A stretch of DNA of 64,000 bases from Castanea sativa. Lineage: Eukaryota > Streptophyta > Magnoliopsida > Fagales > Fagaceae. The notes beneath the pieces are model-generated. The model saw nothing but the letters and a program-made list of their open reading frames with translations, was not told where the DNA came from and did no database searches. A program made the translations under genes and the position numbers. This document shows, one piece after another, positions 33,201-45,578 of the stretch (position 1 is the stretch's first letter; each line of letters opens with the position of its first letter). The stretch is taken from assembly GCF_040712315.1 (NCBI RefSeq), contig NC_134016.1:28124003-28188002 (forward strand), given 5' to 3'.

Positions 33201-34637
33201 TGTTAGGATTTGTGCCCTTAAATCCTATTGTATGATGCTATGTATGATATTATGTATGACATTTTGTATGACATGATGTATGACTTAATATTGTGATTGA
33301 TAAAGTTATTTGATTATTATCTAAAATAATGGTAACATGAATATGGGACATTATCATATAGTCCATGAGATGCATTGTGTGTGATTTATGTGAAAAGTCA
33401 TAGAAGATGTAAATCACAAGTTCTTTGTAAACTCAGAATTTATAGTTCGTAATCGGTGATGAAATTGGACATTTCATCTGCGAAGACTATAACGTGTCAA
33501 CTAAGATGATTTGTCTTGATCATGGAAGTAGAAACTTCTAGTTGATATGTTGATATGTTTTAAGAGTTAAAATATATTGAATAGGACCGCTGTGAGATTT
33601 ATTATTTTCCTAACGACTGTCAAATGAATAATAAATCTCACGACTTCTATTTGCATGAACTCTTAATCTTGAGAGAATAATGGACCTGATCATGAAGTAT
33701 AGGTTGCTTTGATATATCAGGAGTGAGATCTGAAGTGACGGTCAAAAGCTCAGTATGTTAGGCAGCCACATTTAGTGTTGATGGAACATATATTCTCAAG
33801 ATGGAATTCATAGTATTTTGATGGAGATATAAAATATTCCCTTGAGATAAGTTTAATGGTTTCAGTTATTCAGAGAGTTAGGTCTAACCACTTTAGTAAG
33901 AAATTACTAAAGTATATATTTATGAAATTAGATTTCATAAATATATAATGAATAACTTTAAATAATTAAACCGGGTACTCAAGAATAAGATGTAGTAATT
34001 TACAAAGTGGCAGTCTACATTTATGACTTTGTGTTACTACGAATATTTTATGAAGGAGTTACGTGTATAATAAAATCTTGGGATATAATTTATTAATAAG
34101 ACCTAGAGTGCAATTATATTTATATAGTGGTATTAAATATAATTAATGGTAACTTTGGACTTGTCAAGAGTTGACGGAAAAGCCCAAGGCCCATTGGAGC
34201 TAGTGTCTTATTGGTCTCTTTTGGTCCCACTCCAAGCCACACACTAAAGCCCAATTGGAAAGGCCCAATAAGCCAGCCCAATTAGATAATCAGTTAGTTA
34301 TAAAGGGAGAAACATACAAAATTCTTTTTTTAGATTAGTGAAAAAGTGAAATAAGAAACGGTGTGTGAGAGAGGGTGAGACACACTTTCATTCTCCCTTG
34401 AAAACTGATTGAGAGACCACACATCTTGGGCGTAAAGTGGAATTGGAGTGAAGATTAAAAGTGTTCCCAAGTGCTTCTAATCTTTGTTTTGAATTTCTCC
34501 ACACCAAGGTACGCTATCTTGTTCTTAAATTCTGAAATTTACATTGTGCACGTTATCAATCATGAATGAAATAGATCCTAGTTCGTTGCTTCCGCTGTGG
34601 GTTTTATATGAAATACAAAACCAAAATTTTTCCTTCA
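33201..34637 (+). mobile_element. Solo LTR, ~1.4 kb
   Basis: It starts TGTTAGGATTTGTGCCC and ends CCTTCA, flanked by a perfect 5-bp duplication gctcc (33196-33200 and 34638-34642) inside the hAT-like element. The sequence ttagttataaagggagaaac near 34290 resembles a promoter region. There is no coding and no second LTR. Confidence 0.8.
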
Positions 34638-34892
34638 GCTCCAACCCGCCTGATCCGATCAACCACTCCGGTCGGTAGCTGGTTGAAATTTTGATCACTC
34701 GACCTGGTTGGGTCGGTTCCAGGTTAGGCACAAACCCGAGCTAGACCGACCCGTGGACAGGCCTAGCCGCCCCTAACCCTAGCCTCCTTACTACCGTCGT
34801 GGCCAAGTTGGATCTATCGCCACTGCCGCTGACTCAAAGTTTAACTTGAATCTCCACATATTGATGAATCCTTCCTCTGATCTTATGCAATC

Positions 34893-35846
34893 TGTTAGGG
34901 ACATATTTTATGAATTGGCTAATCCTTTGACAAAATACACTTTACTTGTAATTGGGTAGATTTAAGATGAGTTTAGTACTGCAAGAAACATGTTGTTTAA
35001 GCCAAGTATTAAAACCATGAAAATTGGACCAAGAAACAAATGAAGAAAAGCTATTCATTAAAACTCGACAAATACCTCGACAGAAGCAGTATCTATCGAG
35101 ATTTAAGAACGAATCTCGACAAAAGCTGAATCTATCGAGATTTACGAAATTAGAATTTTCAGATCTGACTTTTGGCCCTTGCTAACATGTATGTCTAGGG
35201 TTTCTTTTATCAGAACCCTAGACATACATAAGGCTTATTTTAAAGGTCATTATAAGAATAGAACACATGCAAAAAGTGACCTAATGCCTTATTCACTCTG
35301 CAATCTGCAAGAAATTACTGCATCTTTTGCGCCTTAGGGTTTTGTAACTAAGTACTTCTTGATCTTCATTGTTGATGAAGTGAAAAACTTTGCAGCCAAC
35401 AACATCTTCAAGTTGCTGAAGTTAGTCATGTACTGGGATCCGTGCATCATTGATTAGTCATATGTTGGGATCCGTGCAAAAGGGTAGCGTTCATATATTG
35501 AAAATTTCAAAAGTTCTAAAACGGTAGAAGATTTCTGCTGTAAGTTCATCTACGAGGATTGTAGAGTCTAAGGACAAATGTTTTGTACCAGATCTGAAAC
35601 TTCTCTTTACTATAGTAAATTACTTTTCAGGAAGGTTTCTCCCCAGGTTTTTTACTGTGAAACTAGTTTGTTTCATTGGTTTTCTTGGGTCATTATATCG
35701 TGTCTTATGTACTATTCCGTAATACATGATATTGACATGATATTAATGTTTGTTTGTTTTAACAAGGTTTACTCATAATAAATCTAATTAACAACTTGGG
35801 TTTAAAACTTGTTAATTCTATCAACCGGAGTCTAAATTTTCTAACA
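34893..35846 (+). repeat. Gag-only element 5' LTR
   Basis: The LTR is 954 bp. It contains tcgacaaatacctcgacaga and tatcgagatttaag motifs (35070-35150), shared with the 3' LTR, the solo LTR at 49962 and the internal region at 38810-39010. Confidence 0.85.
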
Positions 35847-35848
35847 AT

Positions 35849-35860
35849 TGGTATCAGAGC
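35849..35860 (+). promoter_or_regulatory. Primer binding site, initiator tRNA-Met
   Basis: TGGTATCAGAGC lies two bases after the 5' LTR. This is the standard 12-base complement to the 3' end of plant initiator tRNA-Met. Confidence 0.9.
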
Positions 35861-35910
35861 GGGTACACTCTAGATTAATTTCCTGAATGTGATCCTTGAC
35901 CCCCGTTGTC

Positions 35911-37626
35911 ATGGATTGTGGAGAATCTCTTTTGATTCCTCCTTTATTTGATGGCACTAGTTATCTGTACTAGAAAGTTCGGATGAAAGTTTTTTGCAAG
36001 CTCTAGGTGAAAAAGTATGGCAAGCTATTAAAGTTGGCTGGATTAAGCCAAAGGAAACGCTGGTGGATTAGGACAAAGCAACAATCAAAGCAAAAAATTT
36101 CAACAATAGAACCTTGAATGTTTTGTTTTATGGGGGTGACCAATGAGGAATTCAAGAAAATATCATCCACGGAAGTTGCCAAGGAAGTATGGACCATTCT
36201 TGAGACCACCTATGAAGGTACCAATGCAGTAAAGACTGTGAAGCTTCAAAGACTCACTAGTAGTTTTGAAGAAATAAGGATGGAGGAGGATGAGACCTTT
36301 GATGAGTTCTATGCTAAACTCAAGGATATTGTGAATTTTGCCTTCAACCTTGGAGAATCTAGAGCAGAATCCAAAATTGTTAGATTCCATGTAAAGATCA
36401 CTGTCATTGAAGAAATGAAGGACATTGATCAAATTATTTTGATTGGGCTTGTAGGAAACTTTCAAACCTATGAGATGGGATTATGTTTAATGGGAAAAGG
36501 TGGAAAGAGTAGAAACTTGGTTCTTAAGGGTATAGAGGAAGAGATTGATGACTCTGAAGATGAAGATGAAAGCGAAGATGAAGATGAAAGCGAAGATGAA
36601 GATAAAGATGATGATGAGGATCTAACCTTCATAGCTAATGAGAATATCAAGCTTCTTCAATATAAGAACAAGGATAAGAACAAACATCCTAGGAAATCTA
36701 AATCCTTTAGGAAGAGTAGGAGTGAGAAACCCCTTAACCAGTGCCATAAGTGTAAAGGTTTTGGTCATATGAGGATAGAGTGCCCAAACTACCTTATAAA
36801 AGAAAAGACCAAGAAGTCAAAAAATAAAAGGTTGGTTGCTACCTTAAGTGATACTGAGAATGACTCTTCTGATGAGTATGTGGCTGAATGTGGTCACTTT
36901 ATGGCTTTTGCTGCCACAATCGATAAGATGATTGTGGAGAGTGCTAGTGACAGTGAGGATTCTTCTGATGATGAAGTACCCAAGAAGTTGAACCTTCAAG
37001 AAGCCAATGGTAAACTATGCACTGAGTTTTTAAAATCTGAAAATGTTTTACATCTTTGTAGAAAAGAGCTTAATGAGGTAAAAACTGGAAAAAAAACTGA
37101 AAAAACTGATCTATTAGTCAAATTAGATAAGACTACAAGGTTGGTTGAGACTCTTGTTGTGAAGAACACCTCATTAGATGAGAATGTCAAGAATCTTGAG
37201 GTAGAGCTTAGTCAAGCTAGAACTCAAATAGAGAAGATGTCTAGTGCAAAGCTTAATGAGGTCTTGAGTGCTTAAAAGTCTAGTTCTAATAAGGTTGACT
37301 TAGGATATGTTGACTCATCCGGTCCCTCCTCTTCCACAGCTTCTAGATCAAAGACTATCTTTGTGCCCTAATATGAGAAAGGTGATAAAGGTATGAAATT
37401 CAAAACTGATTTGGCTAATTCTAAATCATTTATTAGACCTCACTCTAGGAAGTTTAGTAGTCCTAAAACTACTCATGTTTGTCACCATTGTGGTGTTTCT
37501 GGACACATTCATCCTAATTGCTTTAAATTGTATCCTCAAAAGCCAAATGTCCAAACAGTCACAGGTTTCCTCTCAAGGAACTACACCTTTATTTTGAGAG
37601 TTATTAAAAGTCTTGAATTTTTTTAA
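35911..37626 (+). pseudogene. Copia-type gag with two zinc knuckles
   Basis: The likely start is ATG at 35911 (MDCGESLLIPPLFDG, the N-terminal gag motif). A stop after TSYLY and one or two others precede a long open stretch at 36118-37275. This has the UBN2/gag-polypeptide core (VTNEEFKKISSTEVAKEVW, LQRLTSSFEEIRMEEDETF), an acidic repeat of DEDESE, a first CCHC knuckle (CHKCKGFGHMRIEC) and a coiled-coil tail ending KLNEVLSA. After a stop, 37393-37626 carries a second knuckle (CHHCGVSGHIHPNC). In autonomous relatives the protease and integrase would follow, and here they are absent. Point breaks suggest that this copy no longer makes full-length Gag. Confidence 0.82.
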
Positions 37627-39726
37627 CTCAATTTCAGAAGAATTCTAATTCTTCTATGTCATTTAGTAGACATACTAGGACACGTGCATTTTCATCTTCA
37701 TGGCCAAAGACTCGTACTGTGTAGATGAGAAAGGAACCTAAGACTTAATTGTCTTTTCTATTTGTCCTCTACTTTATTTCTTTCTATCTAAAGTATGACT
37801 TTTTTGCTTGATTTCTTATCTATTTTTGGAATCATGCTTTCATGTTGTTTGTTTGTTTTTGTTTGGTTATTTATTGTTTTTCAAAATAAAAAGAGAAAAA
37901 AAAAAACAAAAAACAAAAAACAAAACAAAAACAAAAACAAAAACAGTGTGTTTGTGTATGTTGGTACTTGTGTACCTTTGATGGCCATTGAAACAAAGTT
38001 TCTAAACTTTGTATCTCTTGTAGCTTAGATGAATATCTCAATGCACAATTAAGCAAGTGAGCTTTGTGGCTTATATTTGTGATGAGTACGATTAAGATTG
38101 CTTTATATCTCATACTCATATCACTCTTTTTAATGAGAAGGACTAGAAAATCCTAAGAAAAAGACATAAATAATCATCTCACCACTAAAACCCACCAATC
38201 ATGTATAACATCTGTGTGCTTCGGCATAGCAAAATTGTGATGTTCTGACTTACATAATTGGGTATTTCTTTTCTCTCTTATATGTCCATGTCTGATATGT
38301 TCAAATAGAAAATATGCAAAGAATATAAAAGTAAAAAGAATCAAAATGCTTTTAAAATGATTGTAAGTGTGTTTCTAGGAGATGTGAGAGTTATATGATG
38401 TACCTCAAAGGTGATAGTCTCCATCAAATAGTTATGATTATGTGTGAGTATATTAGATGTTCTCATATCTCAAATCATCATAATATAAGAATCTTGTGCA
38501 CACTTGTTATGTTTTCACACACAACATACATACATTTTGCTACTCTTGATATAAGTGCAGGGACAATGTGTTTTGGCTATCACAAGGGATACATGTGTTA
38601 ATATATACTTGCTAAATTGTCTTAACTTATTTTATAAATATAAAATTTGTTAGATTTGTTAAATGTGTTTGTGGATCTAGGAATGCTTTGTATCTAGAGT
38701 TGAGGTGTGATTTGAGTGCTTAACATGTTGCTTGGATGCTTGTTTAAGTAGCCATCTTTTTGTTTTCTCATCTTATGCGTTTTGCCCTCCTTGAAAAACC
38801 TCTTTTCAGCATCCTCGATAGCTTCTTGACAAAATCTCAACAGATACCTCTTCTATCGAGATTTCTGGGATTGACCTCAACAACTTCTCAACAAATAGAT
38901 CAATCCATCGAGCCAAAATCTTGTGCTCTCTGTTTGCTCGACACATCCTCGACAGATTCTCGATCCATCGAGGTTGGCTTCTTCTCAATAGATTCTCGAC
39001 ACCTCCTTGATTTGTCAAGACCCTCTTGCATGCATTATTTTTCACATGTTTTACATCTTTCTTTTATCTTGTCATCCATAGCATTTTATTTCATTACATT
39101 CATGCATTTATATGTATTCCTTATGCCCCCTTGATCATCTTTGATTATATTTATGTTTCTTGGGTGAAGTTTTATAGCTTCTTGTACCCTTTGTCAATTA
39201 TGACAAAAGGGGGAAGAACATGTGATTTCTTTTTAAGATTTTACATGTTAGGAAAAGAAATACACGCCTTTGTAAGGGGGAGTTGTGTTTCATCTTGTTA
39301 GGGGGAGTGTTTACCTCCTTGCTGTTTTAAGAGCTTCTTTTAGCTTCTTGTACACTAGTCTTGTGACCATTTTTACACACATTATGCTTATCTTTAATAT
39401 ATATATATATGATGTATGCCTTCTTCACCTACCTCTACATATGTTATTTCTTTTCTCTCTTTATACACATGTTTCTTTATGTATACAATCTTTAGTTCTG
39501 TTTCACACATGATGCCTTGATGAGTCTTGTTTAAGTATTTCAGAAAGACAGGTTATGAAAGTCTATCTTGCCACGAACTCTCTTCTTGCAAAGTTTTTCA
39601 AGAGTTTATGCTAGGGTTAGATTTATTTTGTAATACAACAAGTGGTTATGAGTTTAGTGATTTAAGACTTCTCTCATGATTATTTGTTTGGTTGTGGTTT
39701 TGTCACAGATTGCCAAATAGGGAGAT
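37627..39726 (+). other. Non-coding internal 3' part of the gag-only element
   Basis: No pol domains. It contains an AAAAC-rich tract at 37900-37945 and, at 38815-39010, six to eight scattered copies of a tcgaca/tatcgag type motif that also marks the LTRs. Its 3' end shows a purine-rich aaatagggagat next to the LTR. Confidence 0.65.
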
Positions 39727-40638
39727 TGTTAGGGACATATTTTATGTAATTGGCTAATCCTTGACAAAATGGACTTTACTTATAATTGGGTAGATCTAGG
39801 ATAACTTTAGTACTTTAAGAAATATGTTTTTCAAGCCAAGTATTAAAGTTATGAAAATTAGACCAAGAAACAAGTGAAGAAAAGTTGTTCATTAAAGCTC
39901 GACAAATACCTCGACAGAAACAATATCTATCGAGATTTAAGAACGAATCTCGACAGAAGCTGAATCTGTCAAGATCTATGAATGTGTAGGGTTTCTTTTC
40001 TCACAACCTTAGACATATATAAGGTATATAAGGCTTATTTTAAAGGCTATTATAAGAAGAGAACACATGCAGAAAGTGACCTAGTGTCTTATTCTCTCTG
40101 CAAGAAGTTACTACGTCATTTGTGTCTTAGGGTTTTTTAACCGAGTACTTCTTGATCTTCATTATTCATGAAGTGAAGAACTTTGCAGCCAACAATATCT
40201 TCAAGTTGCTAGAGTTAGTCGCATACTAGAATCTGTGCATCATTAGTTAGTCATGTACTAGGATCTGTGCAAAAGGGTGGCGTTCTATATTGAAGAGTTC
40301 AGAGGTTCTAAAACGGTAGAAGGTTTCTGCTATAAGTTCATCTGCGGGGATTGTAGAGTCTAAGGACAAAAGTTTTGTACTAGATCTGAAACTTCTCTTC
40401 ACTATAGTGAATTGCTTTTCGGAAAGGTTTCCCCCTAGGTTTTTTACTGTGAAACTAGTTTGTTTCATTAGTTTTCCTAGGTCATCATATCTTGTTTTAT
40501 TTACTATTCCGTTGTACATGATATTGACATGATATTGATATTTGTTTGTTTTAACAAGATTTATTCATAATATATCTAATTAACAATTTGGGTTTAAAAC
40601 TTGTTAATTCTACCAATCGAGGTCTAAATTTCCCAACA
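39727..40638 (+). repeat. Gag-only element 3' LTR
   Basis: The LTR is 912 bp, colinear with the 5' LTR but with several short indels, including a shortened stretch around 39985. The two LTRs have diverged visibly more than those of the Tat element. Confidence 0.85.
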
Positions 40639-41084
40639 CAGTTTGTGCCTCTAGGTTAATAAAGTTTTTTTTTTTTTTCTAAAAAAATTGTACTGGTCTT
40701 AAGGACGTGGTGATGGTGGGCAAAGGAATGGTGGTGTTGGTGTGGGTTTAGTCTTATATCCCTCTTTTTCATTTCAATCTTATGGAATGGTGGTGTTGGT
40801 GTGGGTTTGGCCTTGGTTTGTGTTATTTTAATTTTGATTTCTTTGTTGTTTGGTTTTTGATTTCTTTGTTCATTGGGTTTCGATCTTTATCTCGTTAAGA
40901 TTCAAACCTGAAATCACCAGGCGGTTCGACCCACTCAACTAATGACCCGTGCCACAGGGTTCAACCTAAACATTCGATCGACCGCAGGTCCATTTTCCGT
41001 TCACCCAATTTAGTTGGGTCGATTGCAGGTTAACCCCAAACCTGATTCAACCCGAACTGACCCGTGGACAGCCCTAACAAAAAT

Positions 41085-41795
41085 CCTACACTTAACACCT
41101 TTGAAAGTGATCTAGTCTAATTTCACAAAAATCCTTCCAAACACTTTCAGAAATTCACAAAAATCCTACACGGCTACACCTTAAATTTCAAAATCCCACA
41201 CTTTCAGATACATACACCGTAGCAACAACTCACACAAAGAAGAGAGAAAAAGATCCAAGATTGTGTGATAGTGGTGGCATGAGGCAGTGAGCAGTGGCTC
41301 AAACAAATGGTCGATGCACCGCCGATCTTAGTTTGAAGCCACCTTTCTCTCTTTTCAATCTCATCCAAGGAACCTTGGTTGAAGCCTCACTGGGTTGTCT
41401 TCATCCCTACAGCACTAGCGGCCGGTTGGATTGCCGTGTGATGGTAAAAACGAGCAACAGCTCAAACAAAGAGGGCTCGAGATATACGGATCTAGGGTTT
41501 GTACGAAGAAATCCATGGCTAATCCACCTTTCTCTCTCTTCGATCTCATCCAAGGAACCTATGGCCAAAGCTAGAACTTGCACCTCCACAATTATCGTTT
41601 GCCATTGCTCCTTTCACCACCCCATTGACAACCATGGTTCTTTCTCTGGCCTTTGTTGGAACTCATTTGAAACCCTTTGATTCTTCCTACTACTTTCAAT
41701 TCAAGAAGAAGGTTGGGTTTTATGTTGAGTTTGGCTTTTGGGGTTTGTTAATGGTGGACTTGGGTGAATTTTTCAGAGGTTTTCTTGTGTTGGAT
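41085..41795. other. Inner right arm of the foldback element
   Basis: Contains a diverged internal duplication of ccacctttctctcttttcaa (41340 and 41526). The open frames here carry no known domain. Confidence 0.4.
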
Positions 41796-42092
41796 GGCCA
41801 AAATAGGGATATACCCCTTTCACGCAACTCCCCCTATCTAAAACTATTTAGGGATATGTCCCTATTTTAAACTCAATTTTCTAAAAATTGAGTTATAGGC
41901 AATCAAACTTAAAAAATAAATAAAATAAATAAAAAAATTGCATAGAACTTGAGTTCCATGCTTTTTTTTTTTTCAAACAACTTAATTTTCGCCAAATCGA
42001 ATTTTAAAACAGGGGTATATCCCTAAATAGTTTCAAATAAGGGACATTTTGCTGGAACTTTTCGACAAAAGGGGTATATCCCCATTTTGGCC
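41796..42092. mobile_element. Mutator-like MITE, GGCCAAAAT family
   Basis: This 297-bp element has TIRs ggccaaaatagggatatacc and its inverse, 25 bp with one mismatch, and a perfect 10-bp target duplication tgtgttggat (41786-41795 and 42093-42102). The arms continue imperfectly inward. It is non-coding. It shares its ends with the MITE at 45877. Confidence 0.88.
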
Positions 42093-42477
42093 TGTGTTGG
42101 ATTGTGAATTAAGTTTTGGTTTAAGAAAGGGATTTGATTGAAAGTTTGGGATGTAAAAATATGAAATGGGTTGTGGGGAGAAGATGGAAATGAGAAACTA
42201 GAATAGGCTAATGATATGAAAAAAAGTTAATGTTTGTTCATAATTTTTACAACAAAACCCTAACTTTTAGATCTTCGTTCTCTTGTTTTTTAGTATCATT
42301 TTTTGTTTTGGGAGGAGAGAGATGTAAAAGGAGAGCAAAATTACAATTTGCAAAAAACCCGAAAAAGAGATGTGTGAGATATTTTTAAATAGAAATAGTG
42401 TGTGCTAGTTTTTAGGAAAATTGTGCAGCAAAAGTGTGTGAAATATATCTTTTTTTTGTGTGAGATGAGATAATATG

Positions 42478-43403
42478 CAAGGTTTTGAAACTCGGATTGG
42501 ACCGTACGGTCCGACCGAAAAAACCTCGAACCTCTGAGTTTTGCGGTTTTTTTAGCTTCAAGAACTGCTCTAGAGAAAAAAGCAGGGACTTGTGCGGACC
42601 GTGGTCGGACCGTAGGGTTCTAAGAACCGTGACCGGTTTTTGAGGTTCAGACGGTTTCTTTTTGTTTCAACTTTTTCGGTGACCGTGACCGTGATCGGAT
42701 GGAGATCTGATAATTTCAGATCTTAAACAAAGGGATTTGTAAGGAAAAAAAAGAACCAAAGAAGAAGAAGACAAGTTCCTCAAAAAAAAAAAAAAAAAAA
42801 AAAAAAAGAACATAACGAAGCAAGTCAGCGCCAAAACAAACTCCACACTTGCTCAGCAAATAAACAGTAAACACAAACATCAGATCAAATGAAAAAAAAA
42901 AAAAAACACAAATTACAGTAACATGTATCTTCGTCTTCTGCCAACACAGTCAACAATCATGCCTTCGTCTTCTGCTGTTGCTTCTTCTTCTTCTTCTTTC
43001 TTTTCCTTTTTTTTCTTCTTCTCTTTCTTTTTTCCGTTGAATATGCTCTGTAAGTTCCTCTTTTTGGCTGAACTATGTGTTTCTCTTTCTTTCTTTAGAC
43101 TTTTTGTTGTTTTTTTACTCATTGTGAATTCCTAAGTCCCTGTCCCTCACGTGGCCAACTTGGAAATGATGAAAGCTTTTCATTTTTTAATAAAAGCTAA
43201 AAACTTTCAGCCGTTAGATTTAGATATTTTTTCAGCTGCCCAACGTGATGTAACTTACATCGATAGGTGGATTAAATATTTTAAGTAAAAGTGTGAGTAA
43301 TGTAAAAAAAAAAATTATGAGTTTATATCTCTACCACTCACATCTCCTTACGTGGTAAATTATGACAAAATTTGTATAAAATGTTATGGTATTATTATTG
43401 CTC

Positions 43404-43439
<36 letters not shown>

Positions 43440-43749
43440 TACAAGTTTAACTAATCAATATATAAATAAATAAAAAGATATTATAATTAAATTTGCTTAG
43501 GATTTGATATTTTTTATTTGTCTTGTAAAAGTTATGATATGAAAATATATATTTGAAATATAGATATTTATATTTAATTGGATTATTTTAGTTAAATTTT
43601 CTATTTATACTAATTTAATATATTCATTTGTAATTAAATAATGATTAAATTAATCATAACGTCATCACGGTTCGATCTCGGTCTGACCTTAAAAACCTTG
43701 AACCTCTTTCTTTTACGGTTCATTGAATGGTCCGGGTCTGAAAACCATG
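42478..43749. mobile_element. hAT-like element, CAAGGTTTT ends
   Basis: The left end caaggttttgaaactcgga matches the complement of the right end, catggttttcagacccgga, at 15 of 19 positions. A perfect 8-bp duplication ataatatg (42470-42477 and 43750-43757) flanks it. The interior has an A-run at 42783-42806 and an (AAT)n palindrome at 43406-43441, with no transposase. Confidence 0.8.
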
Positions 43750-43757
43750 ATAATATG

Positions 43758-44329
43758 TGCTAATTTTTAGGGAAAAATAATGTGTTTTTGAAAAAATATT
43801 TTTAAAGTAGTCTACTAATGGTGCGTTTTTCAAACAGAAAAAAAAAAAAAACAAAAAACCAATAGTGCTAAAAAGTAAAAACTTACGTGGTATATGTTAT
43901 GAGTTTTTTTTTTTTTTTTTTTTTATAACAATATATATTAGAGAGTTGGAACTAAAATTTAGGAACAAATAGTTGGCAAAATACTTAACAGTAAGATATA
44001 GGAGAATTAGAGAGTTGGAACTAAAATTTAGGTCCAAGTAGTTTGTAATAAGCTTTTTTAAATTTAGCTAAAATTAAGGAGATTTTAAATTAGCAATTTT
44101 ACATATATAACCATATTATTTAAACTTTCTAAACTGGTAAACTTAAAGGTATTTTTGGGCATCAAAATTGAGGATCTCAAATAGGGGAAGCTCCTTTAAT
44201 AGTAGTGTGTGTGTAAAAGAGTATCTAACAAAATAAATAATGCAACAATAAAATAAATAAATTTTAAATTCAACCAAACTAGATAACTATGGTCAAAAGA
44301 TAAATCCAAGATTGCTTTTGTATATGAAG
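43758..44329. other. Unassigned AT-rich spacer
   Basis: Contains two copies of agagttggaactaaaatttag (43941 and 44010) and long T runs. No gene. Confidence 0.4.
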
Positions 44330-45114
44330 TTTGTAGGGAAGTGGTTTATGAGACCAAGTAACAGTGGGCCTCAAATAAAAATAGGTCCAATACTGACTAT
44401 CCCATTGTAATTACAGGCCTTTTTGAAAGAGTAAGACCTCGAACCATGGATCAAGCCGAGATACCATTCTCATTAGAAATACCACAGATCAAAATCCGAG
44501 GATGAAACACTTGCCGAGCCACCAAGGGTGATGTACTCTCTGAGCTACCAAGGAGGAATTCTTGGAAATGCAAAATTGTCCGAGGAAGCCTACTAAAGCT
44601 TCTTGATAAAGCAATAGTCACCTCCGCATTAATGAGACTCACCTGCCTTACACAGTCGCATTTATTAATGAAGGATTAACCTGAACAGTGCAGGTGGCCC
44701 TAAAAGTCTCCAATCATCATAAAAGTAGAAAAACAAGAGCTTGATGGGACAAGAAGCCCTTCAGCTGTGCAAAGACAGCAAATCCATAAGAAGAAGTAGG
44801 GAAAATATAAGGGAGGATAAGGACAAAGGGAGGGGCACAAATAATTAGACAAAAACTGAGAGAGAGAACACCTTCAAGAGCATGTTCTTAAGAGTGAAAA
44901 GTGTATTCTTTTTCTTCTGCATGAATAAACATCATTTCTTTACGTAGTCTTATGCTTAAACCTTGTTCTTGTTCAAATCTCCCATTGCAAATTGTTAGTA
45001 GCCCCATATTATAAATTAGTTGTGTTAGTAGAAAGGTTGTTTATCATTTATGACCCGCACAAAGGTATTGTAAAAATTTTGCAATAATAATTAGGTGGTG
45101 CACTTATAATTACA
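44330..45114 (+). mobile_element. Diverged Tat-type solo LTR
   Basis: The order of motifs follows the LTR of the Tat element at 16530: gtgggcctcaaa, a repeated ccgagg motif, cacctccgcattaatgagac, gcatttattaatg, the promoter-like gggaaaatataagggagg, and the terminal gtgcacttataattaca. Overall identity is low, so it belongs to a related family. The 5' border and target duplication are not clear (atac on both sides is possible). The small minus-strand frame inside is not a gene. Confidence 0.5.
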
Positions 45115-45578
45115 ATACTAATGAATTTCTATACATCAATTTCGAGATTTGCTTCTACAAACGTCAAAGACAAAGACAATGTCGCTAGTTTTAACATGTT
45201 TATGAGGTTAAGGTTAGTGGTATTAATTGGTTTAATAAATTCAAGGAAAAAATTAAAATAAAATCATAATCATTAGATAAATAAATAGAAATTAAATTAA
45301 AATATAATTGGAAACGGATAAGAATAATTTGTTATTTGTCCAAACATGACCTTTTGATGGTTGTAGTATGCTTTCTATACTAACTTAATGACAGGTTTTG
45401 ATTTTTTTTTTTTAATTTAAAAAAAGGTGAACAAACTTGATGTGGATACTCGCAAGGGGGGCAGCTCTTGCTAAAGGGGTTTGGGTGCTATTTTTTACAT
45501 ACTATAATGCAATTTTAAAAAATTTTGGGGGGCCAATGTGGGTCCGCTCTGCTCTTTTTTAACATGGTTGGTAAATAT
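45115..45578. other. Spacer, nothing recognised
   Basis: AT-rich, with no repeat or gene signature that I can support. Confidence 0.4.

Larger units (their letters stand above)
34893..40638 (+). mobile_element. Gag-only copia-type LTR element (pol-less)
   Basis: Two direct LTRs (34893-35846 and 39727-40638) start TGTTAGGGACATATTTTATG and end in taaca/caaca. The internal 3.9 kb has a perfect tRNA-iMet primer site, a copia-type gag, no protease, integrase or RT, a 2-kb non-coding 3' part, and a purine tract at about 39716-39726. The flanks caatc and cagtt differ at two transitions and may be a decayed target duplication. The layout matches the TR-GAG class of non-autonomous elements, which depend on enzymes from a partner. 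Confidence 0.82.
32354..41076. mobile_element. hAT-like element split by nested LTR elements
   Basis: The left end taaggctgtccatcaacc and the right end, whose complement reads tagggctgtccacgggtc, form inverted termini. Both are flanked by a perfect 8-bp duplication acaaaaat (32346-32353 and 41077-41084), the hAT signature. With the nested elements removed, about 1.5 kb remains. It is rich in gacccg/cgggtc motifs, with no transposase domain, so it is non-autonomous. Confidence 0.8.
32036..42350. mobile_element. Large foldback element, outermost layer of a nest
   Basis: Sequence at 32177-32260 (gctctctttttatgtctctc, cccaaaacaaaaaattatac) reappears inverted at 42236-42350 (gttttgggaggagagagatg, aggagagcaaaattacaa). 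The left outer part, gggcaaattacagtaaactc, is a terminal phrase I have seen on many plant repeats. The arms are decayed and the exact ends and target duplication are not defined. Almost everything between the arms is younger nested insertions. Confidence 0.45.

Noticed and set aside
36468..36650. Serine-rich minus-strand frame
   Set aside because: It is the complement of the acidic DEDESE repeat of gag.
41294..41680. 128-codon frame considered as a gene
   Set aside because: Contains a degenerate internal DNA duplication and no domain, and lies in the foldback arm.
42913..43135. Lys/Glu-rich and Ser/Phe-rich frames on opposite strands
   Set aside because: Both come from a (TTC)n-like stretch inside the hAT-like element.
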